A DNA stretch of 45,302 bases, taken from assembly GCA_902826865.1 (NCBI GenBank), contig CADEGN010000026.1:1-45302 (forward strand). Direction: 5' to 3'. The DNA comes from an uncultured Myxococcales bacterium. GTDB lineage: Bacteria > Myxococcota_A > Polyangia > Nannocystales > Nannocystaceae. Shown in pieces: positions 16,437 through 24,533 of the stretch. A program made the translations under genes and the position numbers. The notes beneath the pieces were generated by a model. It had not been told where the DNA came from and did no database searches. It worked only from the letters and a program-made list of their open reading frames with translations. The first letter of the stretch is position 1. Each line of letters opens with the position of its first letter.

Positions 16437-17498
16437 TCAAGCGGGGATGAGACACGCGCCGACGTTCTCCCAGCCGATCGGCGCCTCGTCGTCTGGGAAC
16501 CACGGCAGGCACTGCGCGCCATCACCGGCGCCGCTGCACAGCGCGTTCGGATCCGGTGCGGCCAGGTCACAGAACTCTGCGCAGCAGCCCGTCCCCATGC
16601 AACCGGGCACGCCCTCGACCTCAGCGCAGAACAGTCCCCGGTCACAGTCGTCGAACCGCAGGCACGGCTCGGCGTATTGGCCCCCGGCGCCGCTGGCGTC
16701 TGGTACGCAGAAGAACGCGTCGCCCACCGGCAGGCAGCTCGCCCACGGTGCGCAGTCTTGAAGGAGCGGATCGCAGACGGGGATGCACACGTGGAGCGTG
16801 CCGTCATAGCCGATCAGGCACTGCGTGGTCGCGTCGGAGCACTGCGGCGCGGCCTCGCTGCCGGCGCAGTTGGCCACGCACCTCCCTTCCAGTGTCTCTG
16901 GGTCGACGTCCCAGCACATCTCCCCGAGGCCGCAGCTGTCGATCCCCGAGAACGGACCGCCTTCCACCGTACAAACCTCCCCGATCCCGGCGGGGAAGGG
17001 CGCCAGCGGGGCGCACTTCGTTGCGTTCCATCCGACCTCACCGCGGTTGTTCCACGGCATGCACTTGCTGCCCAGCGGACAATCCTGCGCCCATACGTCG
17101 CACTCGATGTCCAACCCCCCGCCGTCGGGGGCGCCGCCATAGAACGCTCCCCCCTGATCGTTGCTGTCGTCGTCGTCGCCCGTGGTGTTCGACGTCCCGG
17201 TCGAAGAAGAGGGGCTCGTCGCCATGGTCGTATCGGCGGAGGTGCTCGGTGATGTACCGATCGTGGTGCCCGTCGCGGTCGTGTTGGGTCCACTGCCGAT
17301 CGTCGTGTCCGTGCTCGCACCGGCGTCTCCGGTGCCGTCGCCATCGGTGGCCACCGCTGGTCCACAGGCGGCGACGGTGACACCGAGGAACAGCGGAAGC
17401 GAGCGCGGGGCGAGCTGCGTCGCTCGCGTGACACCGCAAAAAGGACAGACGTGTGCATTCGCGTGGAGGAATCGCTTACATCCGCTGCAGCTCAACAT
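16437..17498 (-). CDS. Lipoprotein preceded by a zinc-ribbon leader, Cys-rich
   Basis: 353 aa from ATG 17498 (GGGAG upstream). Residues 1-25 form a zinc ribbon (C4, C7, C18, C21: 'CSGCKRFLHANAHVCPFC'). A hydrophobic segment and a lipobox-like 'TVAAC' (C45) follow, then a Ser/Thr/Gly/Asp linker, then about 230 residues with ~20 Cys in 'C...GEMCWD...GRC' spacing. It is probably an exported, disulphide-rich surface protein. A zinc ribbon ahead of a signal segment would sit in the cytoplasm and be cut off on lipidation. It is upstream of, and co-directional with, the radical SAM gene (gap ~100 bases). Confidence 0.75.
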   Translation of the reverse strand: MLSCSGCKRFLHANAHVCPFCGVTRATQLAPRSLPLFLGVTVAACGPAVATDGDGTGDAGASTDTTIGSGPNTTATGTTIGTSPSTSADTTMATSPSSSTGTSNTTGDDDDSNDQGGAFYGGAPDGGGLDIECDVWAQDCPLGSKCMPWNNRGEVGWNATKCAPLAPFPAGIGEVCTVEGGPFSGIDSCGLGEMCWDVDPETLEGRCVANCAGSEAAPQCSDATTQCLIGYDGTLHVCIPVCDPLLQDCAPWASCLPVGDAFFCVPDASGAGGQYAEPCLRFDDCDRGLFCAEVEGVPGCMGTGCCAEFCDLAAPDPNALCSGAGDGAQCLPWFPDDEAPIGWENVGACLIPA

Positions 17499-18105
17499 GG
17501 TGTCGACTCCCGCTGGGGTGGGAATTCGGCCGTCGGTGCGACATCGCAAGCCGCTCAGCGTGCATTCCCCATCGGCGGCCTAGATTACGTGAAGCGCGGC
17601 GATAATGGGGTAGATTTGTTGTAAGTGGTGGATTTGATACTGCAAAATCGAGCGCGTCGGGCGTTGCGACGCCGCGTCAGTCCGAGATCGAGGATCGCAA
17701 ATCCTGAGGCGTGTAGCCGTTGATGATGATCGGACGAAGGTCCCGGCTGGCACATCGATGACGGATGAGGTCTCGTTCTCGCCGTCGACGACCCGGTTGC
17801 ACCCGAGCTCGGCGCCGCCGCAGCCCGCTCGCACGGCCACGGCACTCGTCCTTCTCCTCGGAGCGACCGCGAAGGTCAACAACCGCTCTTTGCGTGAGCC
17901 CGACCGACGACATCCTCGTCCTTCTTCGGTTCCGTCTTCCGCGTCCACCCGCGCACAGACCATGCACGACTTTTCCGCCCGTCCGCCCTTACGTCCCCCC
18001 AGAACATGGCCGACAACCACCGTCGAGAGCCTGCGCACCATGTGAGCATCACGAGCCCACCACGGCGTACCGCTCGAGTTGAGCTACCTTAACGGCGTGC
18101 CCTGG
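17499..18105. other. 600-base intergenic region with AT-richer patch and repeat
   Basis: The part nearest the lipoprotein gene (17580-17660) is visibly AT-richer than its surroundings. Minus-strand fragments such as 'ELGCNRVVDGENETSSVIDV' suggest a decayed lipoprotein-like sequence at about 17590-17850. The 17858-18057 part is a repeat shared with 38553-38773. Promoters for the divergent LOV-GGDEF and lipoprotein genes should also be here. Confidence 0.45.
17858..18057 (-). repeat. Dispersed intergenic repeat, copy A
   Basis: Shares long blocks with 38553-38773, including AGAACATGGCCGAC, TTCGGTTCCGTC (TCGGTTCCGTC in copy B) and TGTGAGCATCACGA in the same order. Copy A lacks the GTACGCCC octamer expansion of copy B. 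Orientation is arbitrary; both copies lie in the same direction. Confidence 0.65.
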
Positions 18106-19074
18106 ATGCATCTCTTAGGCAACTCGGAGGCAGACCAGCTTCGTATGCTGAAGCAGGCTATCTCGGAATCTCGTGACGGCATCACGCTCGCGGACGCCGC
18201 CCATCCCGATTGCGCACTTGTCTTCGTTAACCCAGCCTTCGAACGGATGACGGGCTACGCATTCGAGGAAGCGATCGGGCGCAACTGCCGTTATCTGCAA
18301 GGCAGTGACCGGGACCAGGAGGGGATCGCGGTGCTCCGCGCGGCCATGGCGCGGGGCGAGCCGTGCGTGGTCGTCGTGCGAAACTACAGAAAAGATGGGA
18401 GGCTCTTCTACAACGAGCTCAGCGTCTCACCGGTTCACGACGCCAGTGGCACGGTTACCCACTTCATGGGGATCCAGAGGGACGTCACCTCTCGCGTCAC
18501 TCTCGAGGCGAATCTTCACCAGAGAAACAAAGAGCTTCACACCGCGAACGAACGGCTTCGCTTGCTTTCGATCGCGGATTCGCTGACCGGATTGTTCAAC
18601 CGCGGGCATTTCGACGAGCAGCTTGTGACACAATGGCGAATCGCGAGACGCACCCGATCGACGATGTCGATCTTCATGATCGATATTGATCACTTCAAGG
18701 CATACAACGACTCCTATGGTCACCGCGCGGGCGACACTTGCCTTCGCGAGGTGGCGCGCGCGCTGGGCAGCGCGTTCATGCGAGTCTCCGACTTCGTGGC
18801 GCGGTACGGTGGCGAGGAGTTCGTCGTCCTCTCGGCGGGCATGACGGTCGACCAGGCTTCGCGGTACGCCGACTCGCTATGTGAACGGGTCTGCGCGCTG
18901 AAAATTCCGCATGCAGCCACGCCCGGCGGAATAGTCTCCGTCAGCGTTGGACACGCCACTGCGCGCGGGGACGAACTCCTCACTGCAGCAGCGCTCGTTA
19001 GCCAAGCCGACGAGGCGCTGTACAGGGCGAAGGCGGAAGGCCGAAACCGGGCGGTACCCTCTAGCCCAACATAA
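18106..19074 (+). CDS. LOV-domain diguanylate cyclase (blue-light sensor, GGDEF)
   Basis: 322 aa from ATG 18106 (TTG 18079, GTG 18097 and ATG 18145 also possible). The N-terminal PAS domain is a true LOV domain: 'GRNCRYLQG' holds the photo-adduct Cys (C61), and the flavin contacts N93 ('NYRKDG'), N103 ('FYNEL') and Q124 ('MGIQRDVT') are all present. A helical linker leads to a GGDEF domain with intact active site 'GGEEF' (235-239) and the RxxD product-inhibition site 'RVSD' (226-229) five residues before it. It is predicted to make cyclic di-GMP in a light-dependent, feedback-inhibited way. Soluble; no transmembrane segment. GC is lower than in most neighbours. Confidence 0.92.
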   Translation: MHLLGNSEADQLRMLKQAISESRDGITLADAAHPDCALVFVNPAFERMTGYAFEEAIGRNCRYLQGSDRDQEGIAVLRAAMARGEPCVVVVRNYRKDGRLFYNELSVSPVHDASGTVTHFMGIQRDVTSRVTLEANLHQRNKELHTANERLRLLSIADSLTGLFNRGHFDEQLVTQWRIARRTRSTMSIFMIDIDHFKAYNDSYGHRAGDTCLREVARALGSAFMRVSDFVARYGGEEFVVLSAGMTVDQASRYADSLCERVCALKIPHAATPGGIVSVSVGHATARGDELLTAAALVSQADEALYRAKAEGRNRAVPSSPT

Positions 19075-19271
19075 GGAGGCGATCAGCGGTCCTTGAAGCG
19101 CGCGTTTTGTGAATGGAACCGCCCGCGGTGCGGCGACGGCGCATATCGACGCGACCAGGCCGAGGAAACAGCATCTTCGGCCAGCGGGATGGGGCATGGG
19201 GCTGTGTGTCGGGCGCCACAAGCGTTGATCGTTTCGACCGCGTCGGCGACTACCGTGACGAGGACCTCCTG

Positions 19272-20417
19272 ATGACAGATCCGCGGCTCGATCCCCGTAG
19301 TGACCCCCGCCTTAGGCGGTTCCGATTGCGCCTTCTAATCGCCGCCGGCATCGCAGTCGGTTCGGGCCGCTTTCTGCCGGTGGCGCGCGCCGGTGGAGCG
19401 ACCGGAGACTCGGGCGGTGGTTCGAGCTCGGGCGATACCGAATCAAGCTCAAGCGCCGACGAAACGGGCGCCAGCGATAGTTCGGGCGCCGGGAGCACCG
19501 ACGGAGATAGCTCCACGAGCTCGAGCTCGAGCACGAGCACGAGCACGAGCTCGGGCGACGGCGGCGGCGCCACGCTCGGTCCGAGCCGGACCAGCGGTGA
19601 CATGAATTCGGGTTCAAGCGACAGTGCCGGGACGGCGGGGGCGGAACCCTACGACCCTGACCCGGGATGCGGCGGATGCTACGGCCGCCCGTACGTGCGC
19701 GAGCACGAGGCCCGCTTGGCCTCGGCGGTGTCGCGCGATGGCTGGAGCGACAAGCTGCACGTGGATGGAATCGAACGGCTCGCCGACGTGCAGCGAGATG
19801 CGCTTGCCACGTTTTGGACCGCGGCTGCGCTGTCCGAGCACTCGTCGGTCGCGGGCTTCCATCGTTTCGCCCTCGACCTGCTCGCTCACGGCGCGCCAGC
19901 CGATCTAGTCGTGGCGGCCCAGCGCGCGGCCGTGCAGGAGCTCGAGCACGCGCGTGCCTGTTTCGGTCTCGCGAGCGCGTACGCAAAACGCGAACTCGGG
20001 CCGGGGCTGATTCCACTGGGTGCGACCGCCCCGATCGCCTCCACGCTGGTCGAGCTCGCGGTGTGGACCGTCCACGAGGGCTGTGTCGGCGAAACCGTGG
20101 CCGCGTGGCTCGCGGCCGAGATCCACGAGCACGCGGAAAACCCAACGGTGCGCGCGGTGATGGCCAAAATCGCAGCCGAAGAGGCCGAGCACGCAGAGCT
20201 CGCTTGGGCCACGATCCGCTGGGCGATCGCGGTAGGTGGAGTACCGGTCGCGGACGCCGTCGATGCGGCGTTTCGCAGCGCGCGTGCGCGACCGGAGCTC
20301 GCTTCGCGCGCGAGCTGCACGTCGCATGGGCTCCTGCCGCCAGCCGAAGTTGCTGCGACGATGCAGCGTGCGCTCGTCGAGATCGTCCGTCCGTGCGCGC
20401 GACGGCTAGGAGCGTGA
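19272..20417 (+). CDS. Exported ferritin-like (di-iron) protein
   Basis: ATG 19272 has GAGGA just upstream. A signal peptide ('LLIAAGIAVGSGRFLPVARA') is followed by a ~90-residue Ser/Thr/Gly/Asp linker encoded by simple GAGCTC/GAGCAC-type repeats and a Cys pair ('CGGCYG'). Residues ~170-330 form a four-helix ferritin-like domain with Glu/His ligand motifs in order: 'AALSEHSSVAGF' (E189), 'ELEHARACFG' (E225, H228-like), 'HEGCVGETVAAW', 'AAEEAEHAELAW'. Similar exported ferritin-like proteins occur in Nannocystaceae; iron binding or oxidase activity outside the cytoplasm is inferred. A strong hairpin overlaps its stop codon. Confidence 0.8.
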   Translation: MTDPRLDPRSDPRLRRFRLRLLIAAGIAVGSGRFLPVARAGGATGDSGGGSSSGDTESSSSADETGASDSSGAGSTDGDSSTSSSSSTSTSTSSGDGGGATLGPSRTSGDMNSGSSDSAGTAGAEPYDPDPGCGGCYGRPYVREHEARLASAVSRDGWSDKLHVDGIERLADVQRDALATFWTAAALSEHSSVAGFHRFALDLLAHGAPADLVVAAQRAAVQELEHARACFGLASAYAKRELGPGLIPLGATAPIASTLVELAVWTVHEGCVGETVAAWLAAEIHEHAENPTVRAVMAKIAAEEAEHAELAWATIRWAIAVGGVPVADAVDAAFRSARARPELASRASCTSHGLLPPAEVAATMQRALVEIVRPCARRLGA

Positions 20418-20437
20418 CCCCGCAAGGGGTCTCGCTC
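20410..20437 (+). terminator. Strong hairpin over the stop of the ferritin-like gene
   Basis: GAGCG-T-GACCCC, loop GCAA (a stable GNRA-type tetraloop), GGGGTC-T-CGCTC. Eleven paired bases with one internal T/T mismatch. The TGA stop at 20415-20417 is inside the stem. No T-run follows, so termination would be Rho-assisted or the hairpin protects the 3' end. Confidence 0.55.
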
Positions 20438-20441
20438 CTCC

Positions 20442-20465
20442 GTGCCCGTGCCCGTGCCCGTGCCC
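20442..20465 (+). repeat. Hexamer microsatellite (GTGCCC)x4
   Basis: Four perfect tandem copies of GTGCCC just after the hairpin, in non-coding sequence before the transposase stub. Confidence 0.9.
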
Positions 20466-20512
20466 GAGCGGCAACCACGCAGGTCGCGGGTTGGCGCGAG
20501 ATGTGATCTGCT

Positions 20513-20704
20513 TTGGGCGTGAAGACGTTCCGGCCATGGGACTTCGAGCAGTCGTGGCTTCTGCCGCCGTCGGTTCTCGACTTCGTGCCGCCCGAGGCTC
20601 CGGCGCATTTCATCCGTGAACTGGTCCGGGAGTCTCTCGATCTCAGCGAGATCTGCTTCGCACGCCAGGTCGGGGGCGAGAGCGAGTTCGAACGGTGCGC
20701 GTGA
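20513..20704 (+). mobile_element. 5' stub of an IS1182-like transposase gene
   Basis: The 63 codons ('KTFRPWDFEQSWLLPPSVLD', 'FVPPEAPAHFIRELVRESLD') are the hallmark N-terminus of IS1182-type (DDE) transposases. The frame ends at TGA 20704, long before any catalytic residue. The start is TTG 20513 or GTG 20519. The downstream sequence is unrelated, so the element was cut and joined to another gene. Confidence 0.7.
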
Positions 20705-21261
20705 GAAGTCCGGCCACTGCTCGGTTGAAATGGTACAGTCGAGAACACGCAAACGAACTTCCGAGGCCGTCCACGCCACCCCGTCCGCGGGACTATATCC
20801 ACGCCGCCTTCCCCGAGTCTCGGGCGCTAGCGGAACTGCTTTGGGACCTTCAGCCAGTTCGTAAGGGGAGTCCGTTGGGGGATCCCGGCAACCTGCGCCT
20901 CTTTCAGACCGGCATGTACGCGCGGGCGGGCCGCGACAATGAGAACTTGAACGAGATGCTGCAGGCCGACCTGGCCAAGAAAGGTCTCTCCGACAACCGG
21001 ATCTACTCACCGAAAGCGATCGCGAACGTCGCTCACTTCTTCGTCTTTGCGTGGGGCGCCACGATCGCCTGGGGCCTGGGTGCGATTCCATCCGGCCTAT
21101 TCGCGGGGTTGCACGACGGTGTTCAGGGAGTCCTATGGCGTAGTGTGAAACGAGTGTTCCAAGGCCATCCGGAGCTCGTCGGTTTCCAAATGCATGCTGA
21201 CTGGGTTCAGCTCAAGGATTTCGACGTCCCCGGCATCATGTTCGGAATCAATTTCCGATAG
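20695..21261 (+). CDS. Unrecognised protein, probably 5'-truncated
   Basis: About 155 codons from ~20795 read well ('YIHAAFPESRALAELLWDL', 'NENLNEMLQADLAKKGLSDN', 'FFVFAWGATIAWGLGAIPSG', 'LFAGLHDGVQGVLWRSVKRV') and end 'FDVPGIMFGINFR'. The first ~30 codons are Arg/Pro-rich and probably belong to the junction with the transposase stub. There is one hydrophobic segment. No family is recognised. The base composition is less GC-rich than neighbours. It is likely the 3' part of a gene whose start was removed. Confidence 0.5.
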   Translation: MRVRSPATARLKWYSREHANELPRPSTPPRPRDYIHAAFPESRALAELLWDLQPVRKGSPLGDPGNLRLFQTGMYARAGRDNENLNEMLQADLAKKGLSDNRIYSPKAIANVAHFFVFAWGATIAWGLGAIPSGLFAGLHDGVQGVLWRSVKRVFQGHPELVGFQMHADWVQLKDFDVPGIMFGINFR

Positions 21262-21459
21262 CGACGAGCAGGTTGGAACGACGCTCGCGCGCGTATGATT
21301 CGCGCAGAAACCCGCGCACACTCGCCGCCGGTTCGAGTGGCGGGGCGACCGGGCTCGCGCGAGAGTCCCGCAGCGTCACGAAAAGTTCGGGGTCGAGCCA
21401 GGTCCGCGGGCGCAGCGTTCAGCCCTCGGGTGTCGCCACCCGCGACGGCGCCCAGCCCG

Positions 21460-22563
21460 TCATGGGTGCTCCTGCTCGGTAGGATGCCGGAGATTCCCAC
21501 CGTCCTGCGGAGGATCGCGCCGAGCGGCGCCGAAGATCCACGCGGCAACTACCATCGCGAACCCCACGAGGACCGCCGCGCCGGCGATCTGAGCGAACTG
21601 CTGCAGCTTGGCAAAGGTGTCGGAGTACACCGCGTAGCGTCGCGGCATGCTGTCGGCCCCTAAGAGGATCATGACGACGTGATGGGCCAAAAACCCAGCG
21701 CACGTCAGCACTGCGCCTGGCCACGCCAAAAGCGCCCGCGCGTGGCGGCGAAACAGCGGCTCTTCGAGAACGTGGACGCACGCGAGCAGGGCGGCACCGG
21801 CGGCGAACTGCGACAGGTGATCGCGGGCGACGTCGAAGTAGGTGTCGTGCAAATGAACGTCGAGATCGGTGAACGCGAGGATGCGCCCGAGCAGCCGCTC
21901 GGCGACCAGCGCTGGCAACACGCCCAGCGCCACGAACACCAACGCCGGGGATGCCACGCGTTGGGGAGTTAGCCGCGTGAGTGCCAAGACCGCGAGCCCG
22001 ACCGCTGCGATCACGGGCGATACCGGATTGGCAGCATCCATCAACATCGCGGTCGTCATCGCGAACACGGTGGCGGCGGCGATCGCAAGTGGCGCGGCCA
22101 CGCCGGCGCGGCGCGCCCGCAACTCGACGATCGCTGCCGCCAACATCGCGCTCGCGAACGCGGCGTTGGCGGTCGCGAGCGACCAAGCCGCAATCGTCGG
22201 CCACGGGTCGAGCTCCGGCGGCCCGCGCAGCCACGACGACGCAACGATGATCGCGGCCGCTGTGATCCACGCGACAAGGCCCACGCCGATTGGCACAAGC
22301 AGCATGCGCGCGCGTTCGATCGGCACTACCAGCGGCGTGACTACGGCCATCGCTGCAGCGGGGCCAAGCACAGTGGGCAGCACAGCCCCATGGATCGATA
22401 GCGCCCTCGTGTAGCCCTCGGCCGATCCCGGCGACGGCGGCGGCCAAAGCTGGAGCACCATCGCGGCGCTCGCGGCAACACCGACGATGACACCGACAGC
22501 GACCAATCCGAGCGCGCACCGGCTGGCGAGCGTGGCGACCGCTCGAAGATCTCGCGTCGGCAT
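21460..22563 (-). CDS. Membrane protein related to cytochrome c oxidase subunit I, catalytic ligands lost
   Basis: 367 aa from ATG 22563 with about 9-10 transmembrane segments. Two regions match heme-copper oxidase subunit I: 'YTRALSIHGAVLPTVLGP' (H58 at the low-spin haem ligand of helix II) and 'DVHLHDTYFDVARDHLSQ' (235-252), aligned to the helix X motif DxxLHDTYYVVAHFHYV. There the high-spin haem His is Arg (R247) while the second low-spin His is kept (H249). 'SMPRRY' (305-310), the haem-propionate Arg pair, is intact. The HPEVY and HH motifs for CuB are absent, and the protein is ~150 residues short. It is probably a non-catalytic, perhaps single-haem, membrane protein. No other oxidase subunit gene is nearby. 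Confidence 0.75.
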   Translation of the reverse strand: MPTRDLRAVATLASRCALGLVAVGVIVGVAASAAMVLQLWPPPSPGSAEGYTRALSIHGAVLPTVLGPAAAMAVVTPLVVPIERARMLLVPIGVGLVAWITAAAIIVASSWLRGPPELDPWPTIAAWSLATANAAFASAMLAAAIVELRARRAGVAAPLAIAAATVFAMTTAMLMDAANPVSPVIAAVGLAVLALTRLTPQRVASPALVFVALGVLPALVAERLLGRILAFTDLDVHLHDTYFDVARDHLSQFAAGAALLACVHVLEEPLFRRHARALLAWPGAVLTCAGFLAHHVVMILLGADSMPRRYAVYSDTFAKLQQFAQIAGAAVLVGFAMVVAAWIFGAARRDPPQDGGNLRHPTEQEHP

Positions 22564-22901
22564 CGACGCGCTCACGGTACACCGCCGCCGCGGCGATCGT
22601 CGATACCGATCTTCCCCCCGGTCGTCGTCCGAGTGCCGACCGACGGCGCACGCTCGGACGCACGGCCTGCGTTGGTCGTTGACGCTCGAGCACACCGCCG
22701 CGCGGCGCGTATCTCGTCGGGCCAAATCGATCTCGGACACCCCGACGTGGCGCGGAGAGCTTCACCCGCTCCCGCGCATGACCGTGTTCGCCGCGTTGCG
22801 CTATGACTTCTCACTCGCGGCCGCGAGGCCAGTCGCGCCGCCAAGTGATCATCGCTCATGCTCGCCCGTCGACGCCGCCGATCCAGCGTAGACTCCCCTC
22901 G

Positions 22902-24482
22902 ATGAAGCACCCCCGTGGATCGGTCGTGCTCGCGATTGCCTCACTCGCGGTCGCATGCGCCGACCACTCCGCGTCGACCGAGCCGAAGCCGACGGTGGCG
23001 GCCGATGCGAAGCCGCCCGCTCAGCCCGAGAAGGGAGCGAAGCCCGTCGAGCCACCGATCATTGGCGACGCGGTCGTGCGCGCCGGTGCGCGCCTCTTCT
23101 TTGCCCCGACTGGCGACGCGGGGTTCGAGCTGCCGACGCTCGCGAAGGCCCGCGGCATGGCGGTGCACGTCGTCGGTGAATAGAGCGGACGGTTTGTGGT
23201 CGAGACACTGTCGAACCATCCGCCCGAGCACCACTGCGCGGACACGCTCGCGGGTCTCGCCGATTTCCGCGTGCGATTCCACGTGACGAAGGAGGACCTC
23301 TTGCCGGTGCTCGCCGAACCGATCGAGCACACCTTCGCCGATGGCACGAAGATCCGCGTCGCAGCCGGCGTCGCGGTGCCGAGCGGCGCGGAGCAGAGCA
23401 TCGCGCGCGGCACGTCGATCACCGTGCCGGTGCCATCCGAGCGCGTCGCACGATCGTACAAACCGGGCACGCCCTTTGTCGACGAAGGCGGCGACGGCCA
23501 GTTCGCCCCGCTCGACGGGCACGCGTTGTCCTACGACGGCCGCACGCTCGCCGAGGATGGGTTGTTCGGCAACAGCTTCGGCCTGAGGCGGTTCGGCACG
23601 ACCGAGCGCAGCGACGGTCCACTGGTCACAGTACGCAACCCGTGCCTCGAGGCGACGGTGAGAGTGTCCGCCGAGCGGCTACACAAACACCGGTTGGGCC
23701 TGTACGCGATGAAGGAGCCCAGCGCGCGCGGCCTCGATCCCGACATGATCAGGCGCCGCGCCGTCCTCCTCGGTGTCCTCCCGAGTCCGTGTGACCCAGA
23801 GTCCGTGCTTTTCGACGTCGACGAACTGTGGGGCCCGCTCACCGCCGACTCTGAGATCGTTGAGGCCTCCGACGCGGGCGGGCTCGGACTCGAGGGCACC
23901 AGCCGCGGCGCCACGAGCCACACGGTGAGGCCCGGCGCGGCGATCTGGTTCGCCGATGGGCGCTCGGCGGGGCTGGTCACCCGCGATCATTGCTTCACCA
24001 CCGCGCCCCACGACGAAGGTGGACGCAGGTGCTTCGACGCGCCGCTCAGCCGCGGGAACTCCGCCGTGCTCGCGCTGTGCTTCGCGCCCGACGATCTCGA
24101 GGGAGTCACCAGGGACAGCTCGAGCTATGGCTGGGGCTACGCCAGCACCAGCGTCGCGAACGTGCGCCCGGCGACCGCCGAGATCGAGGGATCGCTCGAC
24201 AAGGACTTCATCGGTCGCATCGTTCGCTCGCACATCGAGGAGATCCGCTACTGCTACAACCAGGCCCTGACAAAGGATGCCGCGCTCGCCGGCAGGATCA
24301 CGATCGAGTTCACGATCGGCGCCACCGGGAGCGTGTCGGCGTCGACCGTCGCCGACACAACGCCCGCCGATGACGCGGTCGGGACGTGCGCCGTCAAGGC
24401 GGTCAAGCGCTGGAAGTTCCCGAAGCCCGATGGCGGCGGCAACGTGGTCGTGAGGTATCCGTTCGTGCTCGCACCAGGCTAG
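22902..24482 (+). pseudogene. AgmX/PglI C-terminal-domain lipoprotein, interrupted by in-frame TAG
   Basis: ATG 22902 starts a lipoprotein signal ('VLAIASLAVAC') and a Pro/Lys/Ala linker. At codon 94 (23181-23183) a TAG interrupts the frame. The same frame then continues for 433 codons with good coding sense ('FVVETLSNHPPEHHCADTLA' onward). The last ~95 residues are an AgmX/PglI C-terminal (TonB-like) domain: 'IRSHIEEIRYCYNQAL'-style region, 'LAGRITIEFTIGATGSVSAS', 'CAVKAVKRWKFPKPDGGG', 'VVVRYPFVL'. Such domains occur in gliding-motility and envelope energy-coupling proteins. With the stop, only a 93-residue piece would be made unless a second start is used. Confidence 0.75.
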
Positions 24483-24533
24483 CGTTATCGTCGGAGTGAC
24501 GAGAGCCGGGTCGCGGGGTGGTCTACGCACTCT

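Noticed and set aside
14876..16450. Long plus-strand frame opposite the radical SAM gene
   Set aside because: It is a shadow of the minus-strand gene, with composition typical of antisense reading and no motif.
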